Source: Cheiracanthium punctorium (Eukaryota; Arthropoda; Arachnida; Araneae; Cheiracanthiidae). From it: DNA of 64,000 nt. Of this stretch, positions 32,440 to 43,839 are shown piece after piece. The stretch spans positions 186,001 to 250,000 of the forward strand of contig JAWZYV010013286.1 in NCBI GenBank assembly GCA_038373885.1, given 5' to 3'. The position numbers and the translations under genes were made by a program. Within the stretch, counting starts at the first letter, position 1. Each line of letters starts with the position of its first letter. The notes beneath the pieces were generated by a model, which did no database searches, had not been told where the DNA came from, and saw only the letters and a list, made by a program, of their open reading frames with translations.

Positions 32440-33539
32440 CAATGATCTTCCGACTTAACTTCTAAGAAAACATGTCTAGAAAAAAAAATAGTTTTATTCT
32501 GAAAAGTTTCAACTATTCGCTGATGTTTAGAATTTATGTTAATGGTGAGTTATTTTTTCTGTTCGCCGAAAGCAATCCCAAAATCCATAATTCACATAAT
32601 TCATTCACTGAGTAGTATTTAAGGGTAAATTTCTCTCATAAAGGTTCAAGATGTGTGCGAGATTAAAATCTTAAAATGAACTGACATTTATTTTAATTTC
32701 ATTTAATCATTTTTCAAATTATATAAATATTTATCGTATACAATATATAATTCATAAGTTGTTTTAAGGCAGTGATATTAAATGCGATCCTACTTGGAAC
32801 ATGAAGATAACGTGCCGACTTAAAAACTGTACACGCGAGATGTCAAATAAAAACTAAATGTTACGCGTAATGCAAGTAATAAGTGCATCCCTGTTTCATA
32901 GTGTGTGTGGTGTAATAAATTTAGACGTTTATTGAAGTTTCTTTATTAAAAAAAAAATCAGAAATGTATTTGTCAATGATGAATTTGTGTTCAATTAAAT
33001 TTATTTACAACCTCAACTTTTTGTGCCTTGTCTGGTTTATTTATAGCAAAAAATGCCATAAGTATACCATCGGGATTTCTAAGCATAGAACAACCTTGTT
33101 AATCTCTCTCAAACTTACCTTATTTGTAGCAAATCAATAGATTTCTCTTCTACTTACTCCATTCAGAATAACTTAATTTATTGCATTTCACTTCTCATTA
33201 TGCTTGCGTTTTTATCGTATTTAATTTAACTTCAAACTCAAAACCTCTTAAGCGCATTTCATAGCGTCGCAAGCATATTATTTAACACGGTAACTAAATG
33301 TTTATATTTTGAGCTGCTTACTTTTCCGTTCTTTAGAAATCCATTAATTACTTTAGGCAAGATATAATGTATGAATGACTATATATTTACAGCGTTTGTG
33401 GGACGATCTTCACCCATTTTGTGCACAAATAGAGTCAACTGCTGTTGTAGTGAACCCTCAGGAACCGACTAATTTCTTTCACTAAAACCTAGGTGTCCCC
33501 ATTTAGAATAAGGAAACTTATTATATAACTGAAAAATAG
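32440..33539. other. AT-rich DNA, no gene seen
   Basis: No terminal repeats, tRNA-like boxes or domain-bearing frames were recognised. Confidence 0.5.
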
Positions 33540-33541
33540 TA

Positions 33542-33700
33542 CAGTCAAACCCTGTTAAAGCGACACGGTATATAACGAACTCAAGGATATAACGAATGGA
33601 AATTTTGGCCCTGCCCTTTTACTATTGTATTTCTTAATGTTTCGGATATAGCGAATAAAACTTGATCCCTTGAATAGTTCGTTATAACAGGGTTCGACTT
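33542..33700. mobile_element. 159-bp pogo/Tigger-type MITE
   Basis: The left end CAGTCAAACCCTGTTAAAGC and the inverted right end AAGTCGAACCCTGTTATAAC resemble the CAGTCGAACCTCGTTATAAC ends of pogo/Tigger elements. TA lies at both borders (33540-33541 and 33701-33702). GATATAACGAA, GGATATAGCGAA and TTCGTTATAAC recur inside. Non-coding. Confidence 0.85.
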
Positions 33701-33709
33701 TATTTCATG

Positions 33710-34650
33710 GATTTTCAGGCTTTGTTATTTTCCCCGATTACAAATGTTATCTGTATAATGTATAATAAATGGAATTCCTATTGACTTGACATAAAAAATA
33801 CGCAACTCAAATTCAGCTTAAATAACATTTAATAAAAAAATAGCTAGAGAGAAATTATGTAGTTCTGCGCATCCACATGCAATCCCGAAAAAATACAGCT
33901 GCTTTGTCTCAATTAAGCCTATCCTTGCATGAAACGAGTCTACAAAAAGTCCTATTGAACAATAAATGGCTCGGTATTCAAATAGTGCTATAGGGAGTCG
34001 AGGTTACGAAATCGGGGTTTAGTAAAGATGGCCGAGAATGCGACCTAGCTATCAAACCGTAATCCCGGATTCGGGAAAAAATGTGTCTTCAAATAATCCG
34101 CATCCTGACACCTTAGAACAAAAGGGAATGACCTGGAATGAAATTACTTCGAGAGAAAGGTGCAAAGGACAAAGAAAACCTGCGAAACTAATGGAGATTA
34201 ACTAAAGGAAGTGGCAGGGGAGACACCATTAGTTGTGAACCCAAGTGGGAAAGGAAGTTCAAGAACTTCTGCTAGGATTTTTTTTTTGCTGTTGTTGTTT
34301 CTTATTGACACTGGCATTTTGTTAGGATATTTTTAACATTTGGACGTGTGGAGATTCTAATTTATCTCTGTTATGAGGCTATTTTTTCAGTGCTCCGAGT
34401 CTGGAAATGAATGTCCTTGTTGCCTAGATTGTTCATAAATTATTTTTACACGCTTAAACTTTGGTTGCAAAGAATTGTACGTTATTCAAAAAAGCTCGAT
34501 GGCAAGTAAGCCCATAATGTTTACAACGCAGCCGCACATTCGTGTTATCATGTTTTATCAACTAACAAAAGTCATGGTCGTGAAATTTTTATTAAAACTG
34601 TAGACTTTTAATCACTAAAAATTGCACGCGATATTAAAAATGTTAAGTTA
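33710..34650. other. AT-rich DNA; weak coding-like stretch near 34.1 kb
   Basis: No element ends were seen. Plus-strand 34085-34200 can be read as NNPHPDTLEQKGMTWNEI, TSRERCKGQRKPAKLM, which is GC-richer than its surroundings but matches nothing I can name. Confidence 0.35.
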
Positions 34651-34658
34651 AAACTTTA

Positions 34659-34970
34659 TTACAAGGATCCATAGTATTCGTCGATAACTAGATGAAAAAT
34701 TTCTATATTGGTGAGCTGAACGATATATTGATTTTGTGGTCGCCTCCTACACACCACTGCTTCTTGTGAGGTTTTATACAGGACTAGATCTATCGAACGG
34801 TAGTTAAACCTTGAGGAATTGGATAGACGCATTCTGTGTGCTTCTGAACTGGGTCTATGTGTAAATGGCCTACAGCGAAATGCCAACTTGATGTTGTCCG
34901 TGCTACCAAGGCTGCTTATATATATTGAAGTTTGGTTAAAAAAAGAAAAAGTCATGAGTGAGCATATCAC
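34659..34970 (-). other. Unidentified 103-codon open frame ending near AATAAA
   Basis: The minus-strand frame ends EIFHLVIDEYYGSL followed by TAATAA and an overlapping AATAAA. A pyrimidine-rich run and CAG near 34922 could serve as a splice acceptor in front of LGSTDNIKLAFRCRPF. This is the only open frame here with the layout of a last exon. No domain or family is recognised and the length is within reach of chance in a GC-richer patch. Confidence 0.18.
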
Positions 34971-35191
34971 ATGTTGAAAACTGCTTCCTGATAATCGTAT
35001 GAATTTATAGCTTTTAAAATTGTGTAAAGATAATTTATGGACATACTATACATTTGCTGCCATGTTTTATTTCATATGGAAGGAATACTGGTTTTTTTTT
35101 TTTTTTTTGCACAAAATGAGTTCAGTTTATTGCAAAGCAAATGAAAAATGAAAAATGCACATTTTTTTTGAAATTTTATCAACCTTTAATT

Positions 35192-35288
35192 AGTTAGGAA
35201 TGTTTGGAGTGTTTAGGTTGATCGAGGTTTTTTCGCATTGTTGTCCAAAAAAACCCGATCAGCCCAATCATTCTAAATATTCCTAACT
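35192..35288 (+). repeat. 97-nt hairpin with 42-nt arms rich in G:U pairs
   Basis: The left arm (35192-35233) begins AGTTAGGAATGTTTGGAGTG; the inverse of the right arm (35247-35288) begins AGTTAGGAATATTTAGAATG. Several of the differences become G:U pairs if the plus strand is transcribed. The loop is 13 nt. A GAAAAATGCACATTT phrase lies on both sides (about 35151 and 35289) as a direct repeat. It could be a MITE with a duplicated target or a hairpin RNA precursor. Confidence 0.75.
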
Positions 35289-35511
35289 GAAAAATGCACA
35301 TTTCCTGTAGTACTTTCCTTGGAGATTTTGTAAAACTGTAAAATAATATTTTTAGCATTAAAAATTTAGAATAAGATTTTAATAACTGGGCGTGATTAGA
35401 ATGCGATTAAGTACTTTTACTTAATATTATTTAACAACAAGCATAGAGTAACCGATCTCAAATAATCGATATAAAATATACAAAGAAATAAAAACGTACG
35501 CACAAAATGTA

Positions 35512-36750
35512 AGGTACAGACAGTCGCCAAATAACGCCCCCTTTTTGTAAAAAGCAAATATTTAAAATAATATACCAAGTGAAATAGTAATAAAACATCA
35601 GAGTTAAGTTGGAACATTTCTTTATTATTTTCAACAGTCAAAAACTTCTTAACTCTGTTACTTTTTCTACAAAAATAGCTTTAACAAAAAGCAAGAAATT
35701 CTAAGAATATTTTTTAGACGCCTAATTACGTTCCGGGGACGATATTGAGATCACAATAATCAGTACGTAAACTTAAATTTTATCTTTAAAGGTAATTATT
35801 AATAATCACATAATTTTTATATCTAATCAGACTTTTATTAATCATTGGTATAATTTAAGTAATTTTAATTCTCAAAACAGATTGCACAAATAAAATTTAC
35901 TCCTGGATTTTCAACCCAATCCTCATGCATCCATTGGAAACATTTTGTGCATCTTATCCATTTCTCTCCCTTTGTATCTTGAGAATACATTTTCTGACAT
36001 ACTGGGCATTCAGTGTCATCGTTGTCACTATCTTTTTCTTCAGTAGGAACTAAAATTGGGTCTTCATCAGACGTGTCCTCGCCAGAAGATTGATTCTTAC
36101 GTTGCTTTTTGGTTTTCTTTTTGTTCCTTCCTGTCGTACTTTTTCTACTCTTTTTTTTCATGTTTTTCTTTCATTTTTTCCTTTTCCGCGTCTGGCGTCT
36201 ATTATTTCTTGTTCATGCGGTGAAGCCGTAACTACCATGGCTTTGTCTCGCCTAGGTGACGTTGAAGGTGGCTCAAAAACTGGTACAGGTTGTATGACAG
36301 CTGGAACTATAAACGGGGAGGAAGGGTTGCTTAACCTAGGTGATGCCGTTGGTGTTCTTGGATCAGATGAAGTGACCTAAATACCGTCCCGGGGGCGATA
36401 TTAGTCTCATGTGAGGGGATGATATTAAGAATTTGTCAAGTTTGTGGATATCATCCATAACCTACATAAAATTTCAGAAATAACAACAAATTTTGTCAAA
36501 CATTTCATTACAATAACTCAAATACATCCATATTTAAACAGTACTCATACTATTTTCATTAAAAACTCACCTTGGACAGTTTTTTCTTTTTTTAAATATC
36601 TTGCGCAAGGAGCTACGTTTCCCCGTCAAACTTTTACAATGGCCGACTGACATAACTAACTTTAGATTTGGCGTATTAAAACTAGATGGCGTTATTTAGA
36701 AAGAGATATACTCACGTTAAGCTCGGGGACGAAATTTGGCGACTGTACCT
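35512..36750 (-). mobile_element. pogo-like deleted transposon
   Basis: The left end AGGTACAGACAGTCGCCAAA and the inverted right end AGGTACAGTCGCCAAATTTC differ by a 3-base insertion; TA borders both (35510-35511 and 36751-36752). A motif GGGGACGATATTGAGATC (35736) recurs as GGGGGCGATATTAGTCTC (36389), GGGGATGATATTAAG (36416) and GGGGACGAAATTTGG (36724). The minus strand carries a transposase C-terminal relic at 35865-36380. The catalytic domain has been deleted. Confidence 0.85.
35865..36380 (-). pseudogene. pogo-type transposase C-terminus with PHD-like zinc finger
   Basis: Two frames join. The upstream one reads PSTSPRRDKAMVVTASPHEQ and EIIDARRGKGKNERKT, then a stop at 36161. The downstream one starts MKKKSRKSTTGRNKKKTKK, runs through an acidic linker (SSGEDTSDEDPILVPTEEKD) and ends CPVCQKMYSQDTKGEKWIRC, TKCFQWMHEDW, NFICAICFEN. 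The CxxC..W.(R/Q)CxxC..W.H..C..FICxxC pattern is the PHD-like finger found at the end of many pogo/Tigger-type (DDE_1) transposases. Here the cysteine after H-E-D is replaced by tryptophan, so one zinc site is damaged. The basic run would serve as nuclear import or DNA contact. The plus-strand frame at 36090-36380 is antisense. Confidence 0.8.
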
Positions 36751-37071
36751 TAATGATAAAATGAAAAGTTCAAAAAATACTCTTGAGTAAAATTCGAAAT
36801 GTATACATTACTTCTTTTTAAATGAATTAGGAAATGAATTAAGTGCTACGCGTTCTATTTCTATTTTGCCGGCGTTAATGGGATTTATTAGCACGTGACT
36901 CTTTGACTAGCATTGGGACTCATGGGTTCTTCTCTATTTTAAAAGTACTGGGAAACATTTATTTCTTTTATTTTTTAATTATCTAAAAACGATCGTAATC
37001 AATTACTCATTTTGCCTTTTTACCTCATGAAGTTGAGAAGAGAATTATTTTTTAAAGACACACTCGCTTCG

Positions 37072-37113
37072 CGGATCCCCAGTGGTCCACGGACCACCAA
37101 TGGGGAACCGCTG
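37072..37113 (-). repeat. Terminal fragment of a hAT element
   Basis: On the minus strand from 37113: CAGCGGTTCCCCATTGGTGG, then TCCGTGGACCACTGGGGAT and CCGCGAAG. CAG(C/T)GGTTC plus a GGTCCxxGGACC palindrome is a common hAT terminal pattern. The other end was not found. Confidence 0.55.
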
Positions 37114-37235
37114 GTCCAGACCGTCACCAACTGGATTCAATCCAGTGATGCAACAAGTTATTAATACTTATTTCAGAAAATTCTCTCATATACACACCAT
37201 AAAAAATGCATATGTAATGAAATGTCTCATATACT

Positions 37236-37475
37236 CACCATAAAAAAAAGTCTGTCAAATTTACAGAAAAAAACTGTCCGCCGGGCCGGGACGAGAGTTT
37301 ATTTCTATTTTACAGGAATCTTCCGTAAATTTAACAGATTCTCAGTTTATTTTACAGAAATCTTCCGTATACGGAAAGAAATACGAAAGACTTCTCTAAA
37401 ACATACGGAAATAATCTGGCTTCCTGGCTGACAATTTTTTTACTGTCAGTTTAACAGATTTTTTTTTTCAGTGTG
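37236..37475. mobile_element. 240-bp MITE with CACxxTxAAAAAAA ends
   Basis: Left CACCATAAAAAAAAGTCTGT, then CAAATTTACAG; inverted right CACACTGAAAAAAAAAATCT, then GTTAAACTGACAG. Arms are about 35 bp. The interior duplicates a phrase: TTTTACAGGAATCTTCCGTA (37309) and TTTTACAGAAATCTTCCGTA (37350). The target duplication is not readable. TCTCATATACWCACCATAAAA also occurs just upstream (37187), so the left flank may hold a partial second end. Confidence 0.65.
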
Positions 37476-37499
37476 GTTATGAATTTTTATCTTGGCTTA

Positions 37500-38600
37500 G
37501 TTTCTTCACTTACATTTGGAATAAGCTGCGGATGTATTGAAATGTCGGTTACAGTGAAAGAAAAATTAGTCCCGAATGACATGCATTAGAAATGTGCTTT
37601 AGAATTTTTGGTTTTAGTGAACCATGACTTTGGTTATAGTGAAGTGAACATTCCACAAACGGCAGAGGGGGGTGCTTTTCGATGCCTATCCAACACAAAG
37701 TGTGTCTTTTCTGCTTTCGAGTTGGAGAGAAAGATTACCATGCACCTTTTTCGAAATGAAGGTTAATTTTAATCTCTTCAACGTTGTTAAACAAAGAGGG
37801 CGTGTGTTACAGTTTTTCAATTGCAGTGATACATGTTCATTTCTAAAAAGCACTGACTAACAAAATCCGGCTAGACTACTTTTCAAAGTGAGCTAAAACG
37901 GAAATTTTGCTCTTCACCTTGGACTATACCATTTTCTTTTATCAGAGAAATATCAAGGGTTATGCGTGATGATTCGACTAGCGACAGCATCATTCGCCAA
38001 CGGAATGGAATTCCTCAATCACTGCAGGTTTTCCAATAACCAGGTAGTGAATCAGTATTGCACCAATATTTTACATGAAAAATATTCCCAATATAACCTC
38101 GATAATGGAAAAATTTGTTTTTTAACATGCAAGTGTTTAAAAACATATTTTTATCAGTCTAAAAGACATTTAAACGCAAAACAGCGTGAGAATTAAAAAT
38201 TTAAGTAAAATCAACCTGTTAGATATCTTAGATTTTGAGCGATTTTTTGCCTGATTAACCCATTCTCATCCTATCGCCAGCTGTACTCGAACCAGACCAT
38301 TCGCCATTGAAATTGGGTACCGCCTACATTGACTGCGTCGAACCAAATGAAAAATTTGCAAAAGAAACAAATGAAAAATTTTCATTTAAAAAATGATTAT
38401 TCAGAATGTATTGTTGAAACACTCCTTTCTTCTATGAATTTTTTTTCGGGTAAAAAATGTTACTTTACTTCGATTGGATATGTTAAAAGGTGGTAATATA
38501 AATTTATTTTCACTGTTAGTTATCATATTTTCATGATGAGCGTGGAAACTTAAAATTAAATTATTTTCAAAATGTCATAAATAAAATAAACTACATTCAA
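37500..38600. other. AT-rich DNA, no gene seen
   Basis: Short frames at 37672-37860 and 37966-38196 show no domain. No repeat ends were recognised. Confidence 0.45.
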
Positions 38601-38605
38601 ACCGT

Positions 38606-38672
38606 AAGGGCACTGCTTCACTTTTGGTGTTCTTATGAGAACCGAGCTTAGCAACTGGGCCACTGCAGGACG
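38606..38672 (-). repeat. Truncated 5S-like SINE fragment
   Basis: On the minus strand: GTCCTGCAGTGGCCCAGTTG, CTAAGCTCGGTTCTCATAAG, AACACCAAAAGTGAAGCAGT. It matches the start of the SINE at 32020-32421, including the shared CATAAGAACAC that is not in ordinary 5S, so it is a copy of the SINE and not a separate 5S pseudogene. It breaks off right after the A-box region, that is, the 3' part is missing, which is unusual for SINEs. Confidence 0.75.
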
Positions 38673-39550
38673 TATCAATATTAAATTAACCTTTTACTAC
38701 CGTTTATAAGATTTGCACAGTTTGTTTCTCCGATTGTCCTCTACATTTTACGAAAGTTATTTCTTTCGAACAAATGTATATTTAGCTAACAATTCTTATT
38801 TACACTCGTTTTGGTTTCAAACTATGCATTAATAGGTTAATTTCGTAACGGTTTGAAACATAGCCCAGAAGCAAAATTTTACCGTACATGCGCGAAGTCT
38901 GACAGACGAGCTGCATCATCAACGTTCGGATACAACTAAAATTTCCCATAACAACGTTACCGTTGTCAGCATTTAAAGTGTACTTAATAGCTTATTTCTA
39001 CGAACAATTATGCGGTAAATGAATAATCTTTAGTGAGCAGTATAAATTAACTGTCAGAGAAAGCCAAACAGCGAATGCATTTAAAAATCTCTTAACAGTA
39101 CAATTGAAAAATTTTACCCTGGACACATTGAGAAGAATCGAATCGTGTTTATAAAAGTAATTAAATGGGAAAGAGGAACAATTTGCTGCTTCAGGTCATT
39201 ACTGAATTTGTTGACATTATCTCTTGTTTTCTGTGTCGCTACGATTATACTTAATTCCGTGGCCAGTTTCTGTGGGGGTTGAGAAGTAAATCCATTATCT
39301 TAGGAAGTGTTCTAAAAGCGGTACTTACTGGAGCATTAGATTTCCTCAGCAAATGCAGTCTTTCTGACATCTGAGCTCTGGATCTCTTCGAATAATTCAC
39401 TTAATTTCACGCCTTTCCCTAAATAAATAAAAGTATTTATTTAAAAATTAACCTATTCCTCAGAGAACTTTGCATTCGGGAAATAAGATTAGAAAAGAAA
39501 GAAATAAAATCTTACGTCGAAGCTTCAACGAAGATTTTCAAAAAAATATC

Positions 39551-39954
39551 AGGTTGTAACGAAAGTTTTCCGCCAAATCTGCCTGAAAAACTCACTTCTA
39601 ACTCCTTAGATAACTGTTTTTGAACTTTCGGTACCAAACCTGCACAGTGTCATATGATACAACAATAGTATTTAAAGCTGTACTGTACTCATAATTCGTT
39701 GATATTTTGTAGCTGACTTTTTGCAACACAACTGGAAGTAAAGGATGGTTCTAATCCTCTAGAGTGATAGTGTCATTTGAGACACCTTGTACTTAATGAT
39801 AACTATATTTTTTACAGATTTCACACCATAGTGTTATAAAGTAAGTCTCTTTCTTCCAAATGCCAAAAATCGTTTGACAAAATATGAGCCAATAAGCCAA
39901 CGCGAACTGTGTGCTGACGATGTTTGAGGTGGCGGTAAACTTTCGTTACAACCT
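39551..39954. mobile_element. 404-bp mariner-type MITE
   Basis: AGGTTGTAACGAAAGTTTTC then CGCC at the left, and AGGTTGTAACGAAAGTTTAC then CGCC inverted at the right. The interior is non-coding. AGGTTG followed by (N)CGAAAGTT resembles some mariner ends. An exact TA duplication cannot be placed. Confidence 0.75.
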
Positions 39955-41084
39955 AATAATTCCAGTTTATGTCATCCAATAGAAAAAGGTAAGCAACTTT
40001 TTGTAGTGGGGTTAAAAAATGTGTTGCAAAATACCGCATGAAATTATACAAGTGAAAGATGAAGTGAACCCAGTTCGTGTACATGAAATGTAATATGCGG
40101 TTTGCATTCACTTTCATATTGTGTTCACACAGAGACAAAAATAATGAATGCATTCTATTTATTGAGACTACATTATTTCGCAAATTGGAGGCGGCTTGCT
40201 GGTCAGCAGGAATGTTCGGTCCGTGGCATTGTCTGACGATAGAACTTGTGCAGAAGTGAAAATTTCTGGGAAGGGAATAGTGTCAGGTACTCAGGCAATA
40301 TCTTTAGTTGTCTTAATTGAAGCCATGGGAAGTCGAAGAAACATTTTGGCTAGAAATTGAAATAGACGTAATATAGCGAGGAAATGGGTGGACGCTGCAT
40401 TATTTTGCAAAGCGAGGAAGCCATATTAATGTGGAACTGCGGGAAAACAATTAAACTGAAAATTACAGACACACGCTGCATGCTGCTTATTAAATTGTAG
40501 ATACATTTACGAACAACGGTATTTTTGGACAAAGGTAGTCAACTCTGAAAAAATTAAAACCACAAATGATTAATATGCCGCTTCACTGTTTGAGATAGAA
40601 GAACGTAAATTCAATGAGATACTCAGATAAAATATTTTGAAAACTGAGTTTCTTTTTTAAAGTGAATTGAGAAATATATTTTGACAGGAACACTTGTTAG
40701 ATTAGACATACCGAGCAGACTGCCAAGCTAAAATTTGTGCGAATACGATCAACCTCTTATCGACTGAAGTATGATTTTTCCTCATTAAAAATTTGCATAT
40801 ATCTCACACGCATAAAACTTAAATGTGCATAAGTGAGAAGAAACTGCACTAGAAATTTTATTCGTGGACAATATTATTGTCTTATATTAATTTAAAACAA
40901 TCGCTGCATCGTTTTGGTTTATTCTGCATTTATAGTTTCTTCGTAGAAGCTCCAGCTGATTTGAAACAGTCGATTAAACATTTTTAAATGTTTCAGATCT
41001 ATAAAATTAGATGTGATGGAAGTGCTACTGCAACGAACTTTCGAAACATAATTTTATGATAAATTTTTTTTGTGTGATTGTGTG

Positions 41085-41312
41085 TGATTAAGGCAAACCT
41101 GCGCGAGGGGTATCTGCTTAAGATGAAGGATGCCTTGGTACGAGGACTTTGTGAGGGGTTCTAACACGTATTCACGTTACATCTGGAGAAAACCTACCAA
41201 AACTCCAGACCGTTAGATCGACGACCGCGCGATGGGACCCGAACCCGGGACCTTCACACTTCGGCCGTCTACCATTTTCAGTGATATAGCCACTGTGCCA
41301 TGGTGAGGCTTT
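41085..41312 (-). repeat. SINE copy C, best-preserved head and body
   Basis: On the minus strand: ATGGCACAGTGGCTATATCA (A box), CCCGGGTTCGGGTCCCATCG (B box), then GTCGATCTAACGGTCTGGAG, TTTTCTCCAGATGTAACGTG, AATACGTGTTAGAACCCCTC. It defines the family best; copies at 0.6, 7.0, 58.6 and 60.1 kb match it in part. The minus-strand open frame at 41172-41435 runs through it and is not a gene. Confidence 0.88.
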
Positions 41313-41554
41313 TTGTGATAAAAAGACCGAAAGATTCTTAATGGTGACTAAAAATATTAATTTTACTTGATTTGGCTTAGAAAATATAAATTCTTTATGA
41401 TTGTTACTTGAATGTAAAAGTTGAGAGGAAACCATATTTCTTTCTCACAAACAGCCTTATTTCAAAATAATACATTTATTTAAATGAAGTTACGTAGCTA
41501 AATAGGGTATCCACTTTAAAATATTTCGTGACTGGTGTTCGAAGTAACAACATC

Positions 41555-41640
41555 GGGAGTATAGCTCAGAGGTGCAAAGTACAGATGAGACGGGCTCGAG
41601 CTCTGTAATTCACGATTATGTTCGGGCTTTACCTTTCCTT
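41555..41640 (+). repeat. tRNA-like sequence, pseudogene or SINE head
   Basis: GGGAGTATAGCTCAGAGGTG has a good A box (TAGCTCAGAGG) of the tRNA-Ala type, and GACGGGCTCGAGCTCTG is a damaged B box. The acceptor arm does not close. A GTTCGGGCTTTACCTTTCC tail follows without a clear end. Confidence 0.5.
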
Positions 41641-41740
41641 TATTGAACATATTCCTTTGAAACAAATTTTAAAAAGTGGTTCTTGGAGAAATGAACTATT
41701 ATTATTTGATAAACTTGAATATGAAGAATTAAAAAGTGCA

Positions 41741-42254
41741 TTAACCCTTTAACGCGCAGTGTTCCCGCTCTGGGAACACCAAACTCTGACGTGTTGACTG
41801 TTGCCAGTCACGAAGAATAGATTTGATTTCTATAAAAATCGTTGTGGGTGACATAGCTCCACGAGAATCCTTTACGTTTTAGCACGTCACTTCCTGTAAA
41901 AAAATGGTCACGGTTATTTTTAATAGCACTGACATTTGCTGAAAAATGGAAGAATGCGAAAACAGCTCGATAGATTGCCCAATGCTGAAAAAAGGGCAGT
42001 CTTTGCCATCGCTCGACTTAACTACCAACAAGATGGCGGACGATCGAAACGTTCATCGCGTGCCACAGATCTAGAGACCTTTTTTCGACGCAGCTGGCTG
42101 TGTGCCACAGCCAGCTGTGTCCAAAAAGGGTTTCTAGATCTGTGGCACGCGATGAATGTTTCGATCGTCCGCCATCTTGCTGGTAGTTAAGTCGAGCGAT
42201 GGCAACGGCTGCCCTTTTTCAGCATTGGGAAAGGGTTGCGCCGCAAAGGGTTAA
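41741..42254. mobile_element. piggyBac-type MITE with a near-perfect long palindrome
   Basis: TTAA-bounded (41741-41744 and 42251-42254) with ends CCCTTTAACGCGCAG and, inverted, CCCTTTGCGGCGCAACCC. The right half is an inverted repeat: arms of about 123 bp (41979-42101 and 42107-42229) around a 5-nt loop. The arms differ by only a few bases (for example GTTCATCGCG against GATGAATGTT read inverted) and include GCGTGCCACAGATCTAGA. The family member at 9600 keeps only the outer part of this palindrome plus one arm. Confidence 0.9.
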
Positions 42255-42259
42255 GAGTT

Positions 42260-43080
42260 TGCTAGTATATAATTTGCACAAGCGGCAATTATAATATTGG
42301 TGATATTCTTTCAATGAAGTTATTGATTTTTGTTTATCTATTAGCTGAAATCTCGTTCTCGGGCTTCGACTTAAATAATATCGCTTGGTTCCGGGCGGAT
42401 TTGAATTAAAAGTCTACGGGCTCGGGCTTTAAATATGAGCCTGAACTCTAGTGCATAACCTCAGAAAGGGCCCAAATTTACTTCTTGTCCACCCATGCCG
42501 ATATATTACATCAATTACCAACATACATTATCAGTACAATAAAACTGCATTCTAAGTCCTATAATATTTCTTCTCAGTATAATCATGTTCTGAAATGCAA
42601 CTGATATCGTAATGATCATTCTATATCCATTAAAAAAATTACGTGACATAACCAAAATAAATTCATTAGAGATTTAATTGTCTTTATACTTGCTTTTACT
42701 ACTTAAAAAAATTGGTTGCCATAATGTGGTTTGTAATCTTAAATAATGTTGAAAAGTCTATTAGTAATCAATTTACCTTAAATGTATCACATATGTTTGT
42801 ATAGCAGCAGAACCTTGTACATCATATTCTTTAAGACTTAACAAGATTAAACAGCATACTCGTAATAACAAACAATGAGTTACTTATTGTTACATTAAAA
42901 CAAACATTGAGTTAAAAGGAGCAATTTCACCTTTTAATAAGTGTAAAGCTGTGTTAATGAAACAGGAAATGATTAACCCTAACATAAAGGGAGGAAAAGT
43001 GGTTATATTTGAAAAAAGGTCCAATGGGTGTTAATCATTCAGTCAAGAAAGTAAGACACATTCAATTATTGCTGATATCA
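42260..43080. other. AT-rich DNA, no gene seen
   Basis: A slightly GC-rich patch (CTCGTTCTCGGGCTTCG to GGGCTCGGGCTTT, 42350-42430) has two similar GGGCTT phrases but no recognised structure. Confidence 0.45.
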
Positions 43081-43085
43081 ATATA

Positions 43086-43828
43086 CAGGGTTTCCCCAAA
43101 AAACACTGACCTAGGCTTTTATTCCTAAAATAATGATCATAGATATATACAATAAGTAGAGTTAAGTTACTAAGTTACGTAAAAATCGGGTACAAAATTT
43201 TATGATATCGATTAAAATTTTCATGAGAACAAATCTAAATAAATACAAAATTTAATTTTTATAAGGTCTACATTTAAAAAAAAAATTCCAATGAGTAAAA
43301 CCTTCCTCATACATTAAATTCTTGACGTACAACGTATCATCCTTTTATCTTTAAAAGCCCCAAAACCACTATGCTTGAAAAAAGTTGGCGAGGGACTATA
43401 CAATACCAGTAACAGAGAAAGTATTATATATATTTTATATTAATTCAGTCATTGTTTTCTTTCGTAATTTGTGTACGACACCCTGAAAGGCAATCATCAC
43501 ATTTGATTTTTCCCCTTCGAGAGCCATTGAAAAATGGTTTAAGCCAGCATACATTCATTTTCATATCTCCGACACTTTTTAGGATAGAACTCTTAAATTT
43601 TTCCCATTACCTAGTAATTGTACTGAGCAAATTTTACTAACTGGAAATTTTTATAGGGGCCTTATTAAAATTTAAATTTTGCTTTATTTAGATTTTGATC
43701 TTCTGAAAAATTTAATGGATACCCTAAAATTATGTACTTTTTTAAGAGAAATTTTACAATTTATTGTATGTGTCTATGATCAATAATTAAGGAATAAAAG
43801 CCTAGGTCAGCGCTTTTTGGAGACGCTG
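43086..43828. mobile_element. 743-bp TA-flanked inverted-repeat element
   Basis: The left end CAGGGTTTCCCCAAAAAACA and the inverted right end CAGCGTCTCCAAAAAGCGCT pair over about 55 bp, including CTGACCTAGGCTTTTATTCC. TA lies outside both (43084-43085 and 43829-43830). There is no transposase. The first 130 bp match 63036-63160 in order. Confidence 0.85.
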
Positions 43829-43839
43829 TATATTCCTAT

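Noticed and set aside
31564..32445. Cluster of 60-97-codon frames on both strands
   Set aside because: All fall in two GC-rich SINEs, where stops are rare; not genes.
36090..36380. 96-codon plus-strand frame
   Set aside because: Antisense to the better supported transposase C-terminus with the zinc-finger pattern.
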